Source: an uncultured Clostridia bacterium (GTDB lineage: Bacteria > Bacillota > Clostridia > TANB77 > CAG-508). From it: a DNA stretch of 27,960 nt. The notes beneath the pieces are model-generated. The model saw only the letters and a program-made list of their open reading frames with translations, made no database searches and had not been told where the DNA came from. Both the position numbers and the translations under genes were made by a program. Within the stretch, counting starts at the first letter, position 1. Each line of letters begins with the position of its first letter. Where the stretch lies: assembly GCA_934130025.1 (NCBI GenBank), contig CAKOXG010000018.1, positions 1 to 27,960 on the forward strand, in the 5' to 3' direction. Of the stretch, positions 14,463 through 23,353 are shown in pieces.

Positions 14463-14966
14463 ATGGAAAATAAAAATGTAAAAAGAAAGAACTATATTGG
14501 ATGGGATGAATATTTTATGGCTATTGCAAAATTGTCTGCGATGAGAAGCAAAGATCCATCTACTCAAGTAGGAGCTTGTATAGTAGGAGAAGGAAATAGA
14601 ATATTATCAATAGGCTACAATGGAGCACCTAATGGATTTAATGATGACATATTCCCATGGGCAAGAGAAGGAGAAAACTTAAATACAAAATATCCCTATG
14701 TATGCCATGCAGAAATGAATGCAATTTTAAACTACAGAGGAAGCAGAAAAGATTTGGAAGGTGCAAAAATATATGTAGATTTATTTCCTTGCAATGAATG
14801 TGCAAAGATGATAATTCAATCAGGAATAAAAGAAGTTATATATTTATCAGACAAATATGCAAATTCTGAAAACAATATTGCTTCAAGAAAGCTATTAGAT
14901 GCATGCAAGGTATCGTATAAGAAGATTAATTTGCCAGAGAATAAAAAAATTGAAATAGAATTGTAA
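14463..14966 (+). CDS. dCMP deaminase (ComEB/Dctd family)
   Basis: Deaminates dCMP to dUMP, the precursor for thymidylate synthase. The 167-residue product shows WDEYFMAIAKLSAMRSKDPSTQVGA in the N-terminal part. The zinc-coordinating motifs are HAE (His82, Glu84) and PCNEC (Cys110, Cys113), with the catalytic Glu in HAEMN. SIGYNGAPNGF is typical of the dCMP deaminase subgroup. I chose ATG 14463 because GGAG ends 7 bases before it; the in-frame TTG at 14427 has no ribosome-binding site. It is divergent from tdk and is followed within a few bases by a decayed transposase on the other strand. ComEB-type competence involvement cannot be judged. Confidence 0.92.
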   Translation: MENKNVKRKNYIGWDEYFMAIAKLSAMRSKDPSTQVGACIVGEGNRILSIGYNGAPNGFNDDIFPWAREGENLNTKYPYVCHAEMNAILNYRGSRKDLEGAKIYVDLFPCNECAKMIIQSGIKEVIYLSDKYANSENNIASRKLLDACKVSYKKINLPENKKIEIEL

Positions 14967-14967
14967 G

Positions 14968-15720
14968 ATGAATGGTTTAAAAGATAAAATGCAACTGAAT
15001 AAAAATACAGTAAAGAAAATAAAGTATCTTTACCATAGAAGAATTCAAATGCTTCGTATGGAGTCTTTCCACCAAGAGATTTTCTTGGTACAGAATTTAT
15101 GTGTGAGAACATCAAATCAAGATTGTCCTGTGTTAAATTTGACATGGACTTTTTCTTTAATATAATATCTCGTATGAATTCATGGTTGTTTTCTACATGT
15201 GGCTTCTGACTTGACATTTGTGCATCACAATAAAAAATATTGCTTCTAATTTCACCTGTTTCTGTGTTTACTTCAAGCAGTTGTGGTTTTGCAAATTCAG
15301 AACCTCTGTCTGTTAATAATAATCCAAACAATTTTTGATACATATCATCTCCTAAAAGTTCTTGGAAATAATTAAGAGAACTAGACATTTCTTCAGATGT
15401 TTTATGCTGTTTTAAGCGTCCTATCATAAATCCTGTATTTTCAAATATAAATGTTTGAATGTATGGACCTTCTTGATGATTATAAACTGTATCCATTTCT
15501 GTTGTTGCATAAGCTGGATTATTCTTTACAAATTCAATATAATCATCATATTTTCTTCCTGTATAATCTGCTGATTCAGATCTTTTTTCATAATTTTTCT
15601 GTGCTATATTTGCGTAATAAAAATATTTTGTTTTTCTACAACCTTTTATTTCTGGGCAACCATTACATGCTCCAATAAATCTATTTCTTCTAAAGAAAGA
15701 TGTTTACCATTAAAACTCAC
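14968..15720 (-). pseudogene. IS30-family transposase remnant
   Basis: Reading the minus strand, a start region with the residues NGKHLSLEE, typical of the N-terminus of IS30 transposases, appears near 15720. After that the helix-turn-helix region is missing and the frame shifts: a second frame resumes with RRNRFIGACNGCPEIKGC at about 15690. From there the frame is open to the end. The DDE catalytic residues are visible: Asp in EMDTV (near 15494), Asp in TDRGSEF, and Glu in NNHEFIRDI, followed by RKSLGGKTPYEAF. The C-terminal end is degenerate and runs into the end of the dCMP deaminase gene. I could not identify terminal inverted repeats. It is almost certainly inactive. Confidence 0.8.
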
Positions 15721-15886
15721 AATGAACCTTCTTTCCCAAGAAACATCTACTCTTTAATTATATCACTATAATTTAATCTTACAATAAGATATAATGTAAC
15801 ACTTATTTATATTGTTCTTTAATCAAATAGAATTTACTTTTTCAATTGACCATTAAATATCAAGAAACAAAAGTTTGTAATAACTA

Positions 15887-15915
15887 TTGAAAACATAATT
15901 TGTTTGTGCTATAAT
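15887..15915 (+). promoter_or_regulatory. Promoter of uvrA
   Basis: TTGAAA (15887-15892) and a perfect TATAAT (15910-15915) are separated by 17 bases. I see no CGAAC-N4-GTTCG LexA box nearby. The gap 15721-15952 otherwise holds only the start region of the transposase remnant. Confidence 0.85.
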
Positions 15916-15952
15916 AACTTTTGAAAAACACTTTATAAAAGGATGATTTTTT

Positions 15953-18784
15953 ATGAATGATAATATTATAATAAAAGGTGCAAAAGAACATAATTTAAAG
16001 AACATAAATTTAACAATTCCAAGGAATAAATTAGTAGTTGTTACAGGGCTTTCTGGTTCTGGAAAGTCTTCACTTGCTTTTGATACTTTGTATGCAGAGG
16101 GACAAAGAAGATATGTAGAGAGTTTGTCTAGTTATGCAAGGCAATTTTTAGGAATGATGGAAAAGCCAGAGGTTGAGTCTATTGAAGGACTTTCTCCTGC
16201 TATTTCTATTGACCAAAAGACTACATCTAAAAATCCTCGTTCTACTGTTGGAACTGTAACTGAAATATATGATTATTTTCGTTTATTGTATGCAAGAATT
16301 GGTGTGCCATATTGTCCAAATTGTGGTAAAAAAATTGAAAAACAAACAATTGACCAAATTGTTGATAATATTTTAGAGCTTGAAGAAGGAACAAGGCTTC
16401 AAGTTTTAGCTCCTGTTGTTCGTGGAAGAAAGGGCGAGTTTGCTAAACAGTTAGAAGATTATCAAAAGGCTGGTTTTATTAGAGTTAGAATAGATGGCCA
16501 AATGTATGAGCTTGGAGAGGATGAAATTACTCTTGATAAAAAGAAGAAACATAATGTTGATGTTGTGGTTGATAGATTAATTATTAAAGAAGGAATTAGA
16601 GCAAGACTAACTGAATCTGTTGAAACTGCAATGAAATATGCAAATAATTTAGTTACAATAGATGTACCAGGAAAAGAAGAAAAGATTTATTCTCAAAATT
16701 ATGCTTGTACAGATTGTGGCATTAGTTTTGAAGAATTAACACCAAGAATGTTTTCTTTTAATAATCCTTTTGGAGCTTGCCCAGAGTGTACTGGTATTGG
16801 CTATTTAATGAGAATTGATGAAGATTTGATAATTCCAGATAAGGACAAGACTTTATATGATGGCGTTAAAGCTTTTGGCGCTAGTACTATGAAAAAAGGC
16901 GATACTATGGCTAAAATGTATTTTGAAAGTATTGCTAAACATTATGGAGTAAAGATTAAAGATGTACCAATAAAGAAATTGCCAAGAGACTTTTTAGATA
17001 AAATTTTATATGGAACAGGGGATGAAGTAATAGATTTTGAATATACTTCTGCTGCTGGAACAAGGAAATATTCTACTCCTTTTGAAGGTGTAATTCCAAC
17101 TCTTGAAAGACGTCATAATGAGACTAAATCTAATGGAATGAGAAGCTTTTATGAAATGTATATGAGTGAATCTCCTTGCCTTGCATGCCATGGAGCACGT
17201 TTAAGAAAAGAAAGTTTATCTGTAAAAATTGGAGATTTAAACATAAAAGAACTTACAGATATGTCAATAGACAAAATAAAAGATTATATAAATAATATAG
17301 AGCTTACACCGACACAAGCAATGATTGCTGAGCAAATTTTGCAAGAATTAAATAAGCGTTTGCAATTTTTAATAGATGTTGGGCTAGATTATTTAACACT
17401 TTCAAGACCTGCAGGTTCTTTATCTGGAGGAGAGGCACAACGTATTAGACTTGCAACTCAAATAGGAGCTGGGCTTACTGGAGTTTTGTATATTCTTGAT
17501 GAACCAAGTATTGGACTTCACCAAAGAGATAATGATAAATTAATTGCAACATTAAAAAAATTGAGAGATTTAGGAAATTCTGTTATTGTTGTAGAACATG
17601 ATGAAGACACAATGTATGCAGCTGACCAAATTATAGATATTGGCCCAGGTGCAGGAGTTCATGGCGGAAATGTTATGGCACAAGGAACGGCTGAAGAAGT
17701 AAAAAACACACCAGGCTCTATAACTGGAGATTATTTAAGTGGAAGAAAGCAGATTGTTGTCCCAAAGAAAAGAAGAAAATCTAATGGAAAATCGATAGAG
17801 GTAGTTGGTGCAACAGAGCATAATCTAAAAAATATAACAGTAAAATTCCCATTAGGACAATTTATATGTGTAACAGGAGTTTCTGGCTCTGGAAAATCAA
17901 CACTTGTAAATGAAATTTTGTACAAAACAATAGCAAGAGATTTAAATGGCTCTAACGAAAAACCAGGGAAGTGCAAGCAGGTAAAAGGTCTTCATAATAT
18001 AGATAAAATAGTAAATATAGACCAATCTCCAATAGGAAGAACTCCTCGTTCAAATCCTGCAACATACACAGGAGTATTTGACATGATAAGAGATTTGTTT
18101 GCAGGAACAAATGAGGCAAAAATGAGAGGATATGACAAGGGAAGATTTAGCTTTAATGTTCCAGGAGGAAGATGTGAGGCTTGTTCTGGAGATGGTGTTT
18201 TAAAAATTGAGATGCACTTCTTATCAGATATATATGTTCCTTGTGAAGTTTGTAAAGGAAAACGCTATAATAAAGAAACTTTGGAAGTTAAATATAAAGG
18301 GAAATCTATATCAGATGTATTAGATATGACAGTTGAAGAGGCACTAGAATTTTTTGATAAAATACCAAGAATAAAATCAAAAATTCAAACATTATATGAT
18401 GTTGGACTAGGATATATTAAGCTAGGACAGCCATCAACAACATTGTCTGGTGGAGAAGCACAACGTGTAAAACTTGCAACAGAGCTTTCTAAAAAAGCAA
18501 CAGGAAAAACACTGTATATTTTAGACGAGCCGACAACAGGTTTGCATATTGCGGATGTTCATAGATTAGTAGATATTTTACAAAGACTTGTAGATACTGG
18601 AAATACTATAATTGTAATAGAACATAATTTAGACTTAATAAAAACGTGTGACCATATTATAGATTTAGGCCCAGAAGGCGGAGATAAAGGTGGTCAAGTA
18701 ATAGCAGTAGGAACACCAGAACATATAGTAAAAAATGAAAATAGTTATACAGGAAAATTCTTAGCAAAATATCTAGCAAAATAA
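15953..18784 (+). CDS. uvrA: Excinuclease ABC subunit A
   Basis: DNA damage sensor of nucleotide excision repair; a dimeric ABC ATPase that loads UvrB on lesions. The 943-residue product has two ABC modules: Walker A GLSGSGKS at 32-39 and GVSGSGKS at 642-649, and signature LSGGEAQ at 490-496 and 831-837. Zinc modules are present: CPNC at 121, a CTDC/CPEC pair in the middle, and CEAC...CEVC in the second half. VESLSSYARQFL and the IDQKTTSKNPRSTVGT insertion are typical. Length and layout are normal. AAAGGATG precedes the ATG. uvrB is not adjacent. It is transcribed alone from its own promoter. Confidence 0.98.
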   Translation: MNDNIIIKGAKEHNLKNINLTIPRNKLVVVTGLSGSGKSSLAFDTLYAEGQRRYVESLSSYARQFLGMMEKPEVESIEGLSPAISIDQKTTSKNPRSTVGTVTEIYDYFRLLYARIGVPYCPNCGKKIEKQTIDQIVDNILELEEGTRLQVLAPVVRGRKGEFAKQLEDYQKAGFIRVRIDGQMYELGEDEITLDKKKKHNVDVVVDRLIIKEGIRARLTESVETAMKYANNLVTIDVPGKEEKIYSQNYACTDCGISFEELTPRMFSFNNPFGACPECTGIGYLMRIDEDLIIPDKDKTLYDGVKAFGASTMKKGDTMAKMYFESIAKHYGVKIKDVPIKKLPRDFLDKILYGTGDEVIDFEYTSAAGTRKYSTPFEGVIPTLERRHNETKSNGMRSFYEMYMSESPCLACHGARLRKESLSVKIGDLNIKELTDMSIDKIKDYINNIELTPTQAMIAEQILQELNKRLQFLIDVGLDYLTLSRPAGSLSGGEAQRIRLATQIGAGLTGVLYILDEPSIGLHQRDNDKLIATLKKLRDLGNSVIVVEHDEDTMYAADQIIDIGPGAGVHGGNVMAQGTAEEVKNTPGSITGDYLSGRKQIVVPKKRRKSNGKSIEVVGATEHNLKNITVKFPLGQFICVTGVSGSGKSTLVNEILYKTIARDLNGSNEKPGKCKQVKGLHNIDKIVNIDQSPIGRTPRSNPATYTGVFDMIRDLFAGTNEAKMRGYDKGRFSFNVPGGRCEACSGDGVLKIEMHFLSDIYVPCEVCKGKRYNKETLEVKYKGKSISDVLDMTVEEALEFFDKIPRIKSKIQTLYDVGLGYIKLGQPSTTLSGGEAQRVKLATELSKKATGKTLYILDEPTTGLHIADVHRLVDILQRLVDTGNTIIVIEHNLDLIKTCDHIIDLGPEGGDKGGQVIAVGTPEHIVKNENSYTGKFLAKYLAK

Positions 18785-18796
18785 ATAGCAATTAAC

Positions 18797-18835
18797 TTAG
18801 AAGGATAGTACCATAAATAAATGGCATCCTTCTAA
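18797..18835 (+). terminator. Hairpin after uvrA, possible terminator
   Basis: TTAGAAGGAT (18797-18806) pairs perfectly with ATCCTTCTAA (18826-18835), and an inner CCAT/ATGG can extend the fold. There is no proper U-run, so it may be a weak terminator or a 3'-end stabiliser. Confidence 0.55.
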
Positions 18836-18869
18836 AACTTTATGATGCAAATTTCAAAAATATTGTATA

Positions 18870-18898
18870 TTGACATATTAAACTAAAATACATATAAT
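18870..18898 (+). promoter_or_regulatory. Consensus promoter of the kinase-murD pair
   Basis: A perfect TTGACA (18870-18875) and a perfect TATAAT (18893-18898) are separated by 17 bases. The 5' leader would be about 85 bases. Confidence 0.85.
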
Positions 18899-18989
18899 TA
18901 CTATACAGATTAAATTGAAACGAAGTAATTGATTATGAGATATGGCTTAACTAAAATAATCAATAACAATTTAGAAAGGAAAAGTTAAA

Positions 18990-19718
18990 ATGGAAAATAT
19001 AACAATAGGAATAGAAGGATTAGTTGGGGCAGGAAAAACATCAATTTGCAGAGAATTGTTGGATCTAATTCCAAATAGTATAATACTACATGGTGGAAAT
19101 TTGTATAGAGGAATTGTGTATGCCATTTCTAACTCTGGAATAAATTTAAAACAAATAATGCAAAATAAGGATGAAATGCATCATTTAGATATTAAACAAC
19201 TAATGGAAAAATTGCAAGTTGAGCTAAAAATAGAGGATAGAGAAAGTGTTGTGTATATAGCTGGAAGAAAAATTGATGAAGATGATTTACAATCAGATGA
19301 GAATTCTATAGCTGTTTCAACTATTGCAGGCAATGCTGATAACTCAAAATTTTATACCTTTGGTAAAACTTTAATTGATATGTATAAAAAACAATTTAAT
19401 CTAATAATATCTGGTAGAGACTTAATGAAGATTTATCCTGAATTAGATTATCATTTCTTTATAATTGCAGATTTAGATATAAGAGTTGAAAGAAAAGCAA
19501 AACAATATGAAGAATATGAAAAAGCAGATAAGAACATGAACCATATTTCAAAAGAAGAATTAAAAAAGCACATAGAGGCTAGAGACAAATTGCAAGAAGA
19601 AGCGGGCTATTATAGAAGATATGATAAAACAGAGGATATAGATGTATCAGATTGTAAAAGCGCTAAAGAGTCTGCACAAAAAGTATATAGGAGGATATTT
19701 GATGGAATTTGTAAATAA
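18990..19718 (+). CDS. Cytidylate-kinase-like protein
   Basis: A 242-residue P-loop kinase that best fits the cytidylate kinase (Cmk) family, which phosphorylates CMP and dCMP. The P-loop is GLVGAGKT (10-17). HGGNLYRG stands where Cmk has TGAMYRA; LIISGRDLMKIYP matches the GRDIGT region. DLDIRVERKAKQYEEY fits the lid arginines, and KKHIEARDKLQEEAGYYRRYDKTEDIDVS fits the C-terminal RD...DA..ID pattern. Several positions differ from typical Cmk, so the substrate could be another nucleotide or small molecule. A 17-base overlap with murD indicates translational coupling. GAAAGGA lies before the ATG. I infer a kinase; CMP specificity is a guess from fold features. Confidence 0.65.
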   Translation: MENITIGIEGLVGAGKTSICRELLDLIPNSIILHGGNLYRGIVYAISNSGINLKQIMQNKDEMHHLDIKQLMEKLQVELKIEDRESVVYIAGRKIDEDDLQSDENSIAVSTIAGNADNSKFYTFGKTLIDMYKKQFNLIISGRDLMKIYPELDYHFFIIADLDIRVERKAKQYEEYEKADKNMNHISKEELKKHIEARDKLQEEAGYYRRYDKTEDIDVSDCKSAKESAQKVYRRIFDGICK

Positions 19719-21102
19719 GAAATTAGAAGAATTTAATAAGTTTTTAGATGGAAAGAAGGTTGCAATAATTGGACTTGGAGTAAGCAACTACCCTTTACTA
19801 GATTATTTTTATGATAAAAATGCAAAAGTAACAGTGTTTGAGAGAAATAATCTATCTGATGAAGTAATGGAAAAAATAAATAAATATAGATACGAAGTTG
19901 AAACAGGTACAGATAATTTATCAAGATTACATGGATATGATGTAATTTTTAGATCTCCGAGTATGTTACCTACAAAACCAGAATTTGTTAATGAAGTTGA
20001 AAATGGGGCTATATTAACATCTGAAATAGAAATGTGTATAAAGCTTGCACCTTGCAAAGTAATAGGTGTAACGGGAACTGAAGGGAAAACTACAACCACT
20101 TCATTAATTTATGAAATATGCAAAAAAGCAGGTTACAGATGCTTTATAGGTGGAAACATTGGAGTTCCAATATTTACAGAATTAGAAAAAATTCAACCTG
20201 AAGATTTGATGATTCTAGAGCTTAGTAGTTTTCAATTAATGAATATGCCTGTGAGCCCAAACATATCTGTTGTTACTAATATGTTCCCAGATCATCTAAA
20301 TATACATAAGTCATTTGAAGAATATAAAGATGCTAAAAAGCAAATATTCTTAAACCAGAATAATGATGGAATACTTGTTCTTAATAAAGATAATGAAATA
20401 ACCAAAAACTTTGCTAAAGAGGCAAAAGGAAATGTTATATTCTTTAGTAGCAAACAAATGTTAAAAGATGGATATGTATATGATAGAAATGATAAAATGA
20501 TAAAGCACTGTATAAATGGTAATTGCAAAGAAATAATGAGCAAAGATGATATAAAACTAAGAGGAGTTCATAATTATGAAAACATTTGTGCGGCACTTGC
20601 AGCTACCCAAACATTAGTAGATGTAAAATCGCAAGTTGAAGCTATAAAAGAATTCACGGGAGTAGAACATAGATTAGAATTTGTACGAGAGCTAAATGGA
20701 GTAAAGTACTATAATGATTCCATAGGAACAAGTCCAGCGAGTACAATAGCAGGCCTAAATGCCTTTGAAGAGAACATTGTTTTGCTAGCAGGAGGATCTG
20801 ATAAAGGATTAGATTATACTGAAATTGGTCAGACTATTGCAAAAAAAGTAGGAACACTTATTCTAACTGGGCCTACATCTGAGAAAATTGAAAATGCAGT
20901 AAATAAAGCATTAGAAGGAAAAGAGCATGGAATTGAGATTATTCATGCAGAAAACTTAGAAGAAGCGGTAAACATTGCAAATAAAAAAGCAAGAAGCGGA
21001 GATATAGTATTACTTTCACCTGCAAGTGCAAGCTTTGATGCTTTCGAGAATTTCATGGATAGAGGCGAAAAATTCAAGAAATTTGTAAATAACCTATCAT
21101 AA
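19702..21102 (+). CDS. murD: UDP-N-acetylmuramoyl-L-alanine--D-glutamate ligase
   Basis: Adds D-glutamate to UDP-MurNAc-L-alanine in the cytoplasmic stage of peptidoglycan synthesis. The 467-residue product has an N-terminal Rossmann-like domain (KKVAIIGLGVSNYPLLDYF). The central ATPase domain has P-loop GTEGKTTT from residue 125, and LELSSFQL plus NMFPDHLNIH follow. The C-terminal Mur ligase domain has FTGVEHRLEFVRELNGVKYYNDSIGTSPAST and ends with LLSPASASFDAFENFMDRGEKFK. I chose ATG 19702 because AGGAGG ends 7 bases before it. Longer in-frame starts run into the preceding gene, and this start gives a normal N-terminus. It overlaps the upstream kinase gene by 17 bases. Confidence 0.95.
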   Translation: MEFVNKKLEEFNKFLDGKKVAIIGLGVSNYPLLDYFYDKNAKVTVFERNNLSDEVMEKINKYRYEVETGTDNLSRLHGYDVIFRSPSMLPTKPEFVNEVENGAILTSEIEMCIKLAPCKVIGVTGTEGKTTTTSLIYEICKKAGYRCFIGGNIGVPIFTELEKIQPEDLMILELSSFQLMNMPVSPNISVVTNMFPDHLNIHKSFEEYKDAKKQIFLNQNNDGILVLNKDNEITKNFAKEAKGNVIFFSSKQMLKDGYVYDRNDKMIKHCINGNCKEIMSKDDIKLRGVHNYENICAALAATQTLVDVKSQVEAIKEFTGVEHRLEFVRELNGVKYYNDSIGTSPASTIAGLNAFEENIVLLAGGSDKGLDYTEIGQTIAKKVGTLILTGPTSEKIENAVNKALEGKEHGIEIIHAENLEEAVNIANKKARSGDIVLLSPASASFDAFENFMDRGEKFKKFVNNLS

Positions 21103-21118
21103 ATGATGACAAAAAATA

Positions 21119-21154
21119 AAGTTTTTCATATATTATTATATGAGAAGCTTTTTT
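21119..21154 (+). terminator. Terminator of murD
   Basis: A 14-pair stem with two G-U pairs (21119-21132 with 21137-21150) around a TTAT loop runs into a six-T tract at 21149-21154. Confidence 0.85.
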
Positions 21155-21188
21155 CATGTAGTTAATAAATGAAAGGAAGATTGAAAAT

Positions 21189-21605
21189 ATGAACTGTGAT
21201 GAATATATGAGAGCCTTAGTTGGAGAAATGCCAAAAAATTATATTAATTCCAATATTAATAATGTAAATACATACTGGGAAGATATAAACATTTTGGAAC
21301 CTACTGTAAATAAAATAGACCTATATCCTGATATATTTATACAAATAAATCCAATGATTGTGAATAGATGCAAGAATATTAATCAAAAGATAACAAGAGA
21401 GATAGTTAAGCAAATAACAGATGAGATGTATGACAAGATTTTAAAAAACTTAGATGACAATATATCAGATAGAAATAGAACGCCTGTTCCTCCAAGCAAA
21501 CCAAGACCTAATAATGATTTTTTAAGGGACCTTATACAACTTTTGGTTATAAATCAATTGTTAAAAAATAGAGAAATTGAAAGTAGAAAATATTTACAAT
21601 TTTAG
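21189..21605 (+). CDS. Unrecognised 138-aa protein
   Basis: I do not recognise a named family. The 138-residue protein has no signal peptide or membrane helix. The N-terminal half (to about residue 95) is rich in Asn, Ile and Asp, with a likely helix KITREIVKQITDEMYDKIL. A proline-rich linker, PVPPSKPRPNN, follows. The C-terminal segment FLRDLIQLLVINQLLKNRE is an amphipathic helix of a kind I associate with short uncharacterised clostridial proteins, some linked to spores, but this is only an impression. GAAAGGAAG precedes the ATG. It starts 35 bases after the murD terminator and no promoter is evident, so it may depend on read-through. Confidence 0.7.
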   Translation: MNCDEYMRALVGEMPKNYINSNINNVNTYWEDINILEPTVNKIDLYPDIFIQINPMIVNRCKNINQKITREIVKQITDEMYDKILKNLDDNISDRNRTPVPPSKPRPNNDFLRDLIQLLVINQLLKNREIESRKYLQF

Positions 21606-21696
21606 AAAAATTTTCTAAAACATAAAAATCTAACCTGAATAAAAGTAATTTTTATGAACATAATAATAATATATTTTTTGAAAGGTGGATTTTTAA

Positions 21697-22134
21697 ATGA
21701 AAGTTAAAGATTGTATGTGTAATCATGTTAATTTTGTAAAGCCTGACACAACAGTTAAGGATTGTGCTAAAATGATGTGTGACTGCCATGTGGGATGTGC
21801 ACCTGTATGTGATAACCAAAATAAATTGGTTGGAATAATAACAGATAGGGATATTCTTTTAAGAGCTGTTGCATGTGATAAAGATACTTGCAAAACGCCT
21901 GTTTCTGAAATAATGACATGCAAGCCTTATTCGTGCGACTGTAATTCCGATATAACGGAGGCAGAAAAGATAATGAGCCAAAAGCAGGTAAGAAGAATTC
22001 CGGTAATGGAAAATAATAAGGTTATAGGAATGCTTAGTTTGGGAGATTTGGCTGCGAATGAAGCGGTAGATGAAGACCAGCTATGTGATACTATTGAATG
22101 CATTTGCGGAACTGATAAACAGAATGCCGAGTAA
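21697..22134 (+). CDS. Cysteine-rich CBS-domain pair protein
   Basis: A 145-residue protein made of two CBS domains (about 1-60 and 67-125), a Bateman module that usually binds adenine nucleotides and acts as a sensor. The first carries VGCAPVCDNQNKLVGIITDRDIL, the second VRRIPVMENNKVIGMLSLGDLA. It is unusual in holding 15 cysteines, about one residue in ten, including four CxC pairs (6/8, 28/30, 80/82, 135/137) and a Cys-rich tail. This could mean metal or iron-sulfur binding or redox sensing; that is inference. GAAAGGTGG precedes the ATG. It has its own terminator and no enzyme domain attached. Confidence 0.88.
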   Translation: MKVKDCMCNHVNFVKPDTTVKDCAKMMCDCHVGCAPVCDNQNKLVGIITDRDILLRAVACDKDTCKTPVSEIMTCKPYSCDCNSDITEAEKIMSQKQVRRIPVMENNKVIGMLSLGDLAANEAVDEDQLCDTIECICGTDKQNAE

Positions 22135-22144
22135 TAGAATAGGG

Positions 22145-22176
22145 ATGAGAATCTACAATGGATTCTCATTTTTTTT
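22145..22176 (+). terminator. Terminator of the CBS protein gene
   Basis: ATGAGAATC (22145-22153) pairs perfectly with GATTCTCAT (22161-22169) and is followed by a run of eight Ts. Confidence 0.92.
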
Positions 22177-22192
22177 GTATAATTAAGTTAAT

Positions 22193-22221
22193 TTGCTCAT
22201 AAAATAATAGCATAATATAAC
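22193..22221 (+). promoter_or_regulatory. Probable promoter of the YtvI-like gene
   Basis: TTGCTC (22193-22198) and TATAAC (22216-22221) are separated by 17 bases. The start codon follows closely, giving a leader of only about 10-12 bases. Confidence 0.45.
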
Positions 22222-22237
22222 AAAGGAATGAAAATGG

Positions 22238-23341
22238 ATGATTGTTGATATAAATTATTGGACAAAGGTAATAAAGAAAATAATATTACTATTATTTAGC
22301 CTTTTGGGTATATATGTGTGTTTTAAGCTTGCTTGTTTTTATATGCCATTTTTAATTGCATTTATAATATCACTTTTATTAGAACCAATTATAAGGTTTA
22401 TGATGAAGAAGTTAAAAATGAAAAGAAAAACTAGTAGTATTATAATATTAACTGTAATAACTGGAATATTATTAGGAACAATTGTATGGATGATTATTAC
22501 TTTAATATCTGAGGGGTCTAATCTTCTAGAGAATTTTAGCACATATGTAACTAATGCTAGTAACCTTATTCAGAGATTTGTAAATAGTGAAAATTTAAAG
22601 AAAATAAATATATCAGACAATGTAATTTTAATTCTAACAAATTCAGTAGATGAGGTATTACAGGCAGTTACACAATGGATTAAGGAATTCCTTAAATCTG
22701 CATTAACATGGATTACACAGATACCGAGTATAGGAATATATATTGCAGTAATGTTTCTTTCTTTGTATTTTATATGCACAGATAAGATATATATGATTGA
22801 CCAATTAGAACATCACTTGCCGGAGATATGGGTAAAAAAATTGTATAAGCATTTAAAGGAAATTGTTAAGATACTGGGAAAATACTTGAAAGCTGAAGCA
22901 ACACTTATTCTTGTATCATTTGGAATATCTTTAATGGGATTATATATTTTTAAAATTGCAGGGCTAAATATTAAATATCCACTATTGTATGCTTTAGGAA
23001 TTGGCTTTGTTGATGCTCTTCCTATATTTGGTTCTGGAACAATTATGGTTCCATGGGCAGTGATTGAAGCATGTAATGGAGACATAACCCTAGGAATTTC
23101 AATATTAGTATTATGGATTATTATGTCTATAGTAAGACAATTTATAGAGCCTAAAATTGTAGGAAGCCACATAGGCGTGCATCCAATATTTACACTTATA
23201 GCTATGTATACAGGCTATAGAATATCTGGAGTAATTGGATTATTTATAGGACCTATTGCTCTAATAATATTAAAAAACATATACAGTGGCACGATTGATA
23301 AAGGAGTTATGAAGTCGATATTTGCACGTGATTACTCATAA
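22238..23341 (+). CDS. ytvI: AI-2E family transporter, YtvI-like
   Basis: A 367-residue polytopic membrane protein of the AI-2E/YtvI family. It has paired N-terminal helices, a basic loop (MKKLKMKRK), a central soluble-looking region with ENFSTYVTNASNLIQRF, and further helices. The C-terminal family pattern is GFVDALPIFGSGTIMVPWAV, then RQFIEPKIVGSHIGVHPIFTLIAMYTGYRISGVIG, given here in parts. The opening with YWTKVIKK resembles the sporulation integral membrane protein YtvI, whose exact role is unknown; transport of a small molecule or cations is possible. AAAGGA precedes ATG 22238; an ATG at 22234 is out of frame. The following gene begins directly after its terminator. Confidence 0.8.
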   Translation: MIVDINYWTKVIKKIILLLFSLLGIYVCFKLACFYMPFLIAFIISLLLEPIIRFMMKKLKMKRKTSSIIILTVITGILLGTIVWMIITLISEGSNLLENFSTYVTNASNLIQRFVNSENLKKINISDNVILILTNSVDEVLQAVTQWIKEFLKSALTWITQIPSIGIYIAVMFLSLYFICTDKIYMIDQLEHHLPEIWVKKLYKHLKEIVKILGKYLKAEATLILVSFGISLMGLYIFKIAGLNIKYPLLYALGIGFVDALPIFGSGTIMVPWAVIEACNGDITLGISILVLWIIMSIVRQFIEPKIVGSHIGVHPIFTLIAMYTGYRISGVIGLFIGPIALIILKNIYSGTIDKGVMKSIFARDYS

Positions 23342-23353
23342 TTAATAAAATTT

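Noticed and set aside
14816..15496. A single 226-aa minus-strand ORF covering the end of the dCMP deaminase gene
   Set aside because: Only the part above about 14968 resembles an IS30 transposase; the remainder is antisense to the deaminase gene, so I annotated a pseudogene instead of an intact ORF.
15840..15952. LexA (SOS) box at uvrA
   Set aside because: No CGAAC-N4-GTTCG-like palindrome is present near the promoter.
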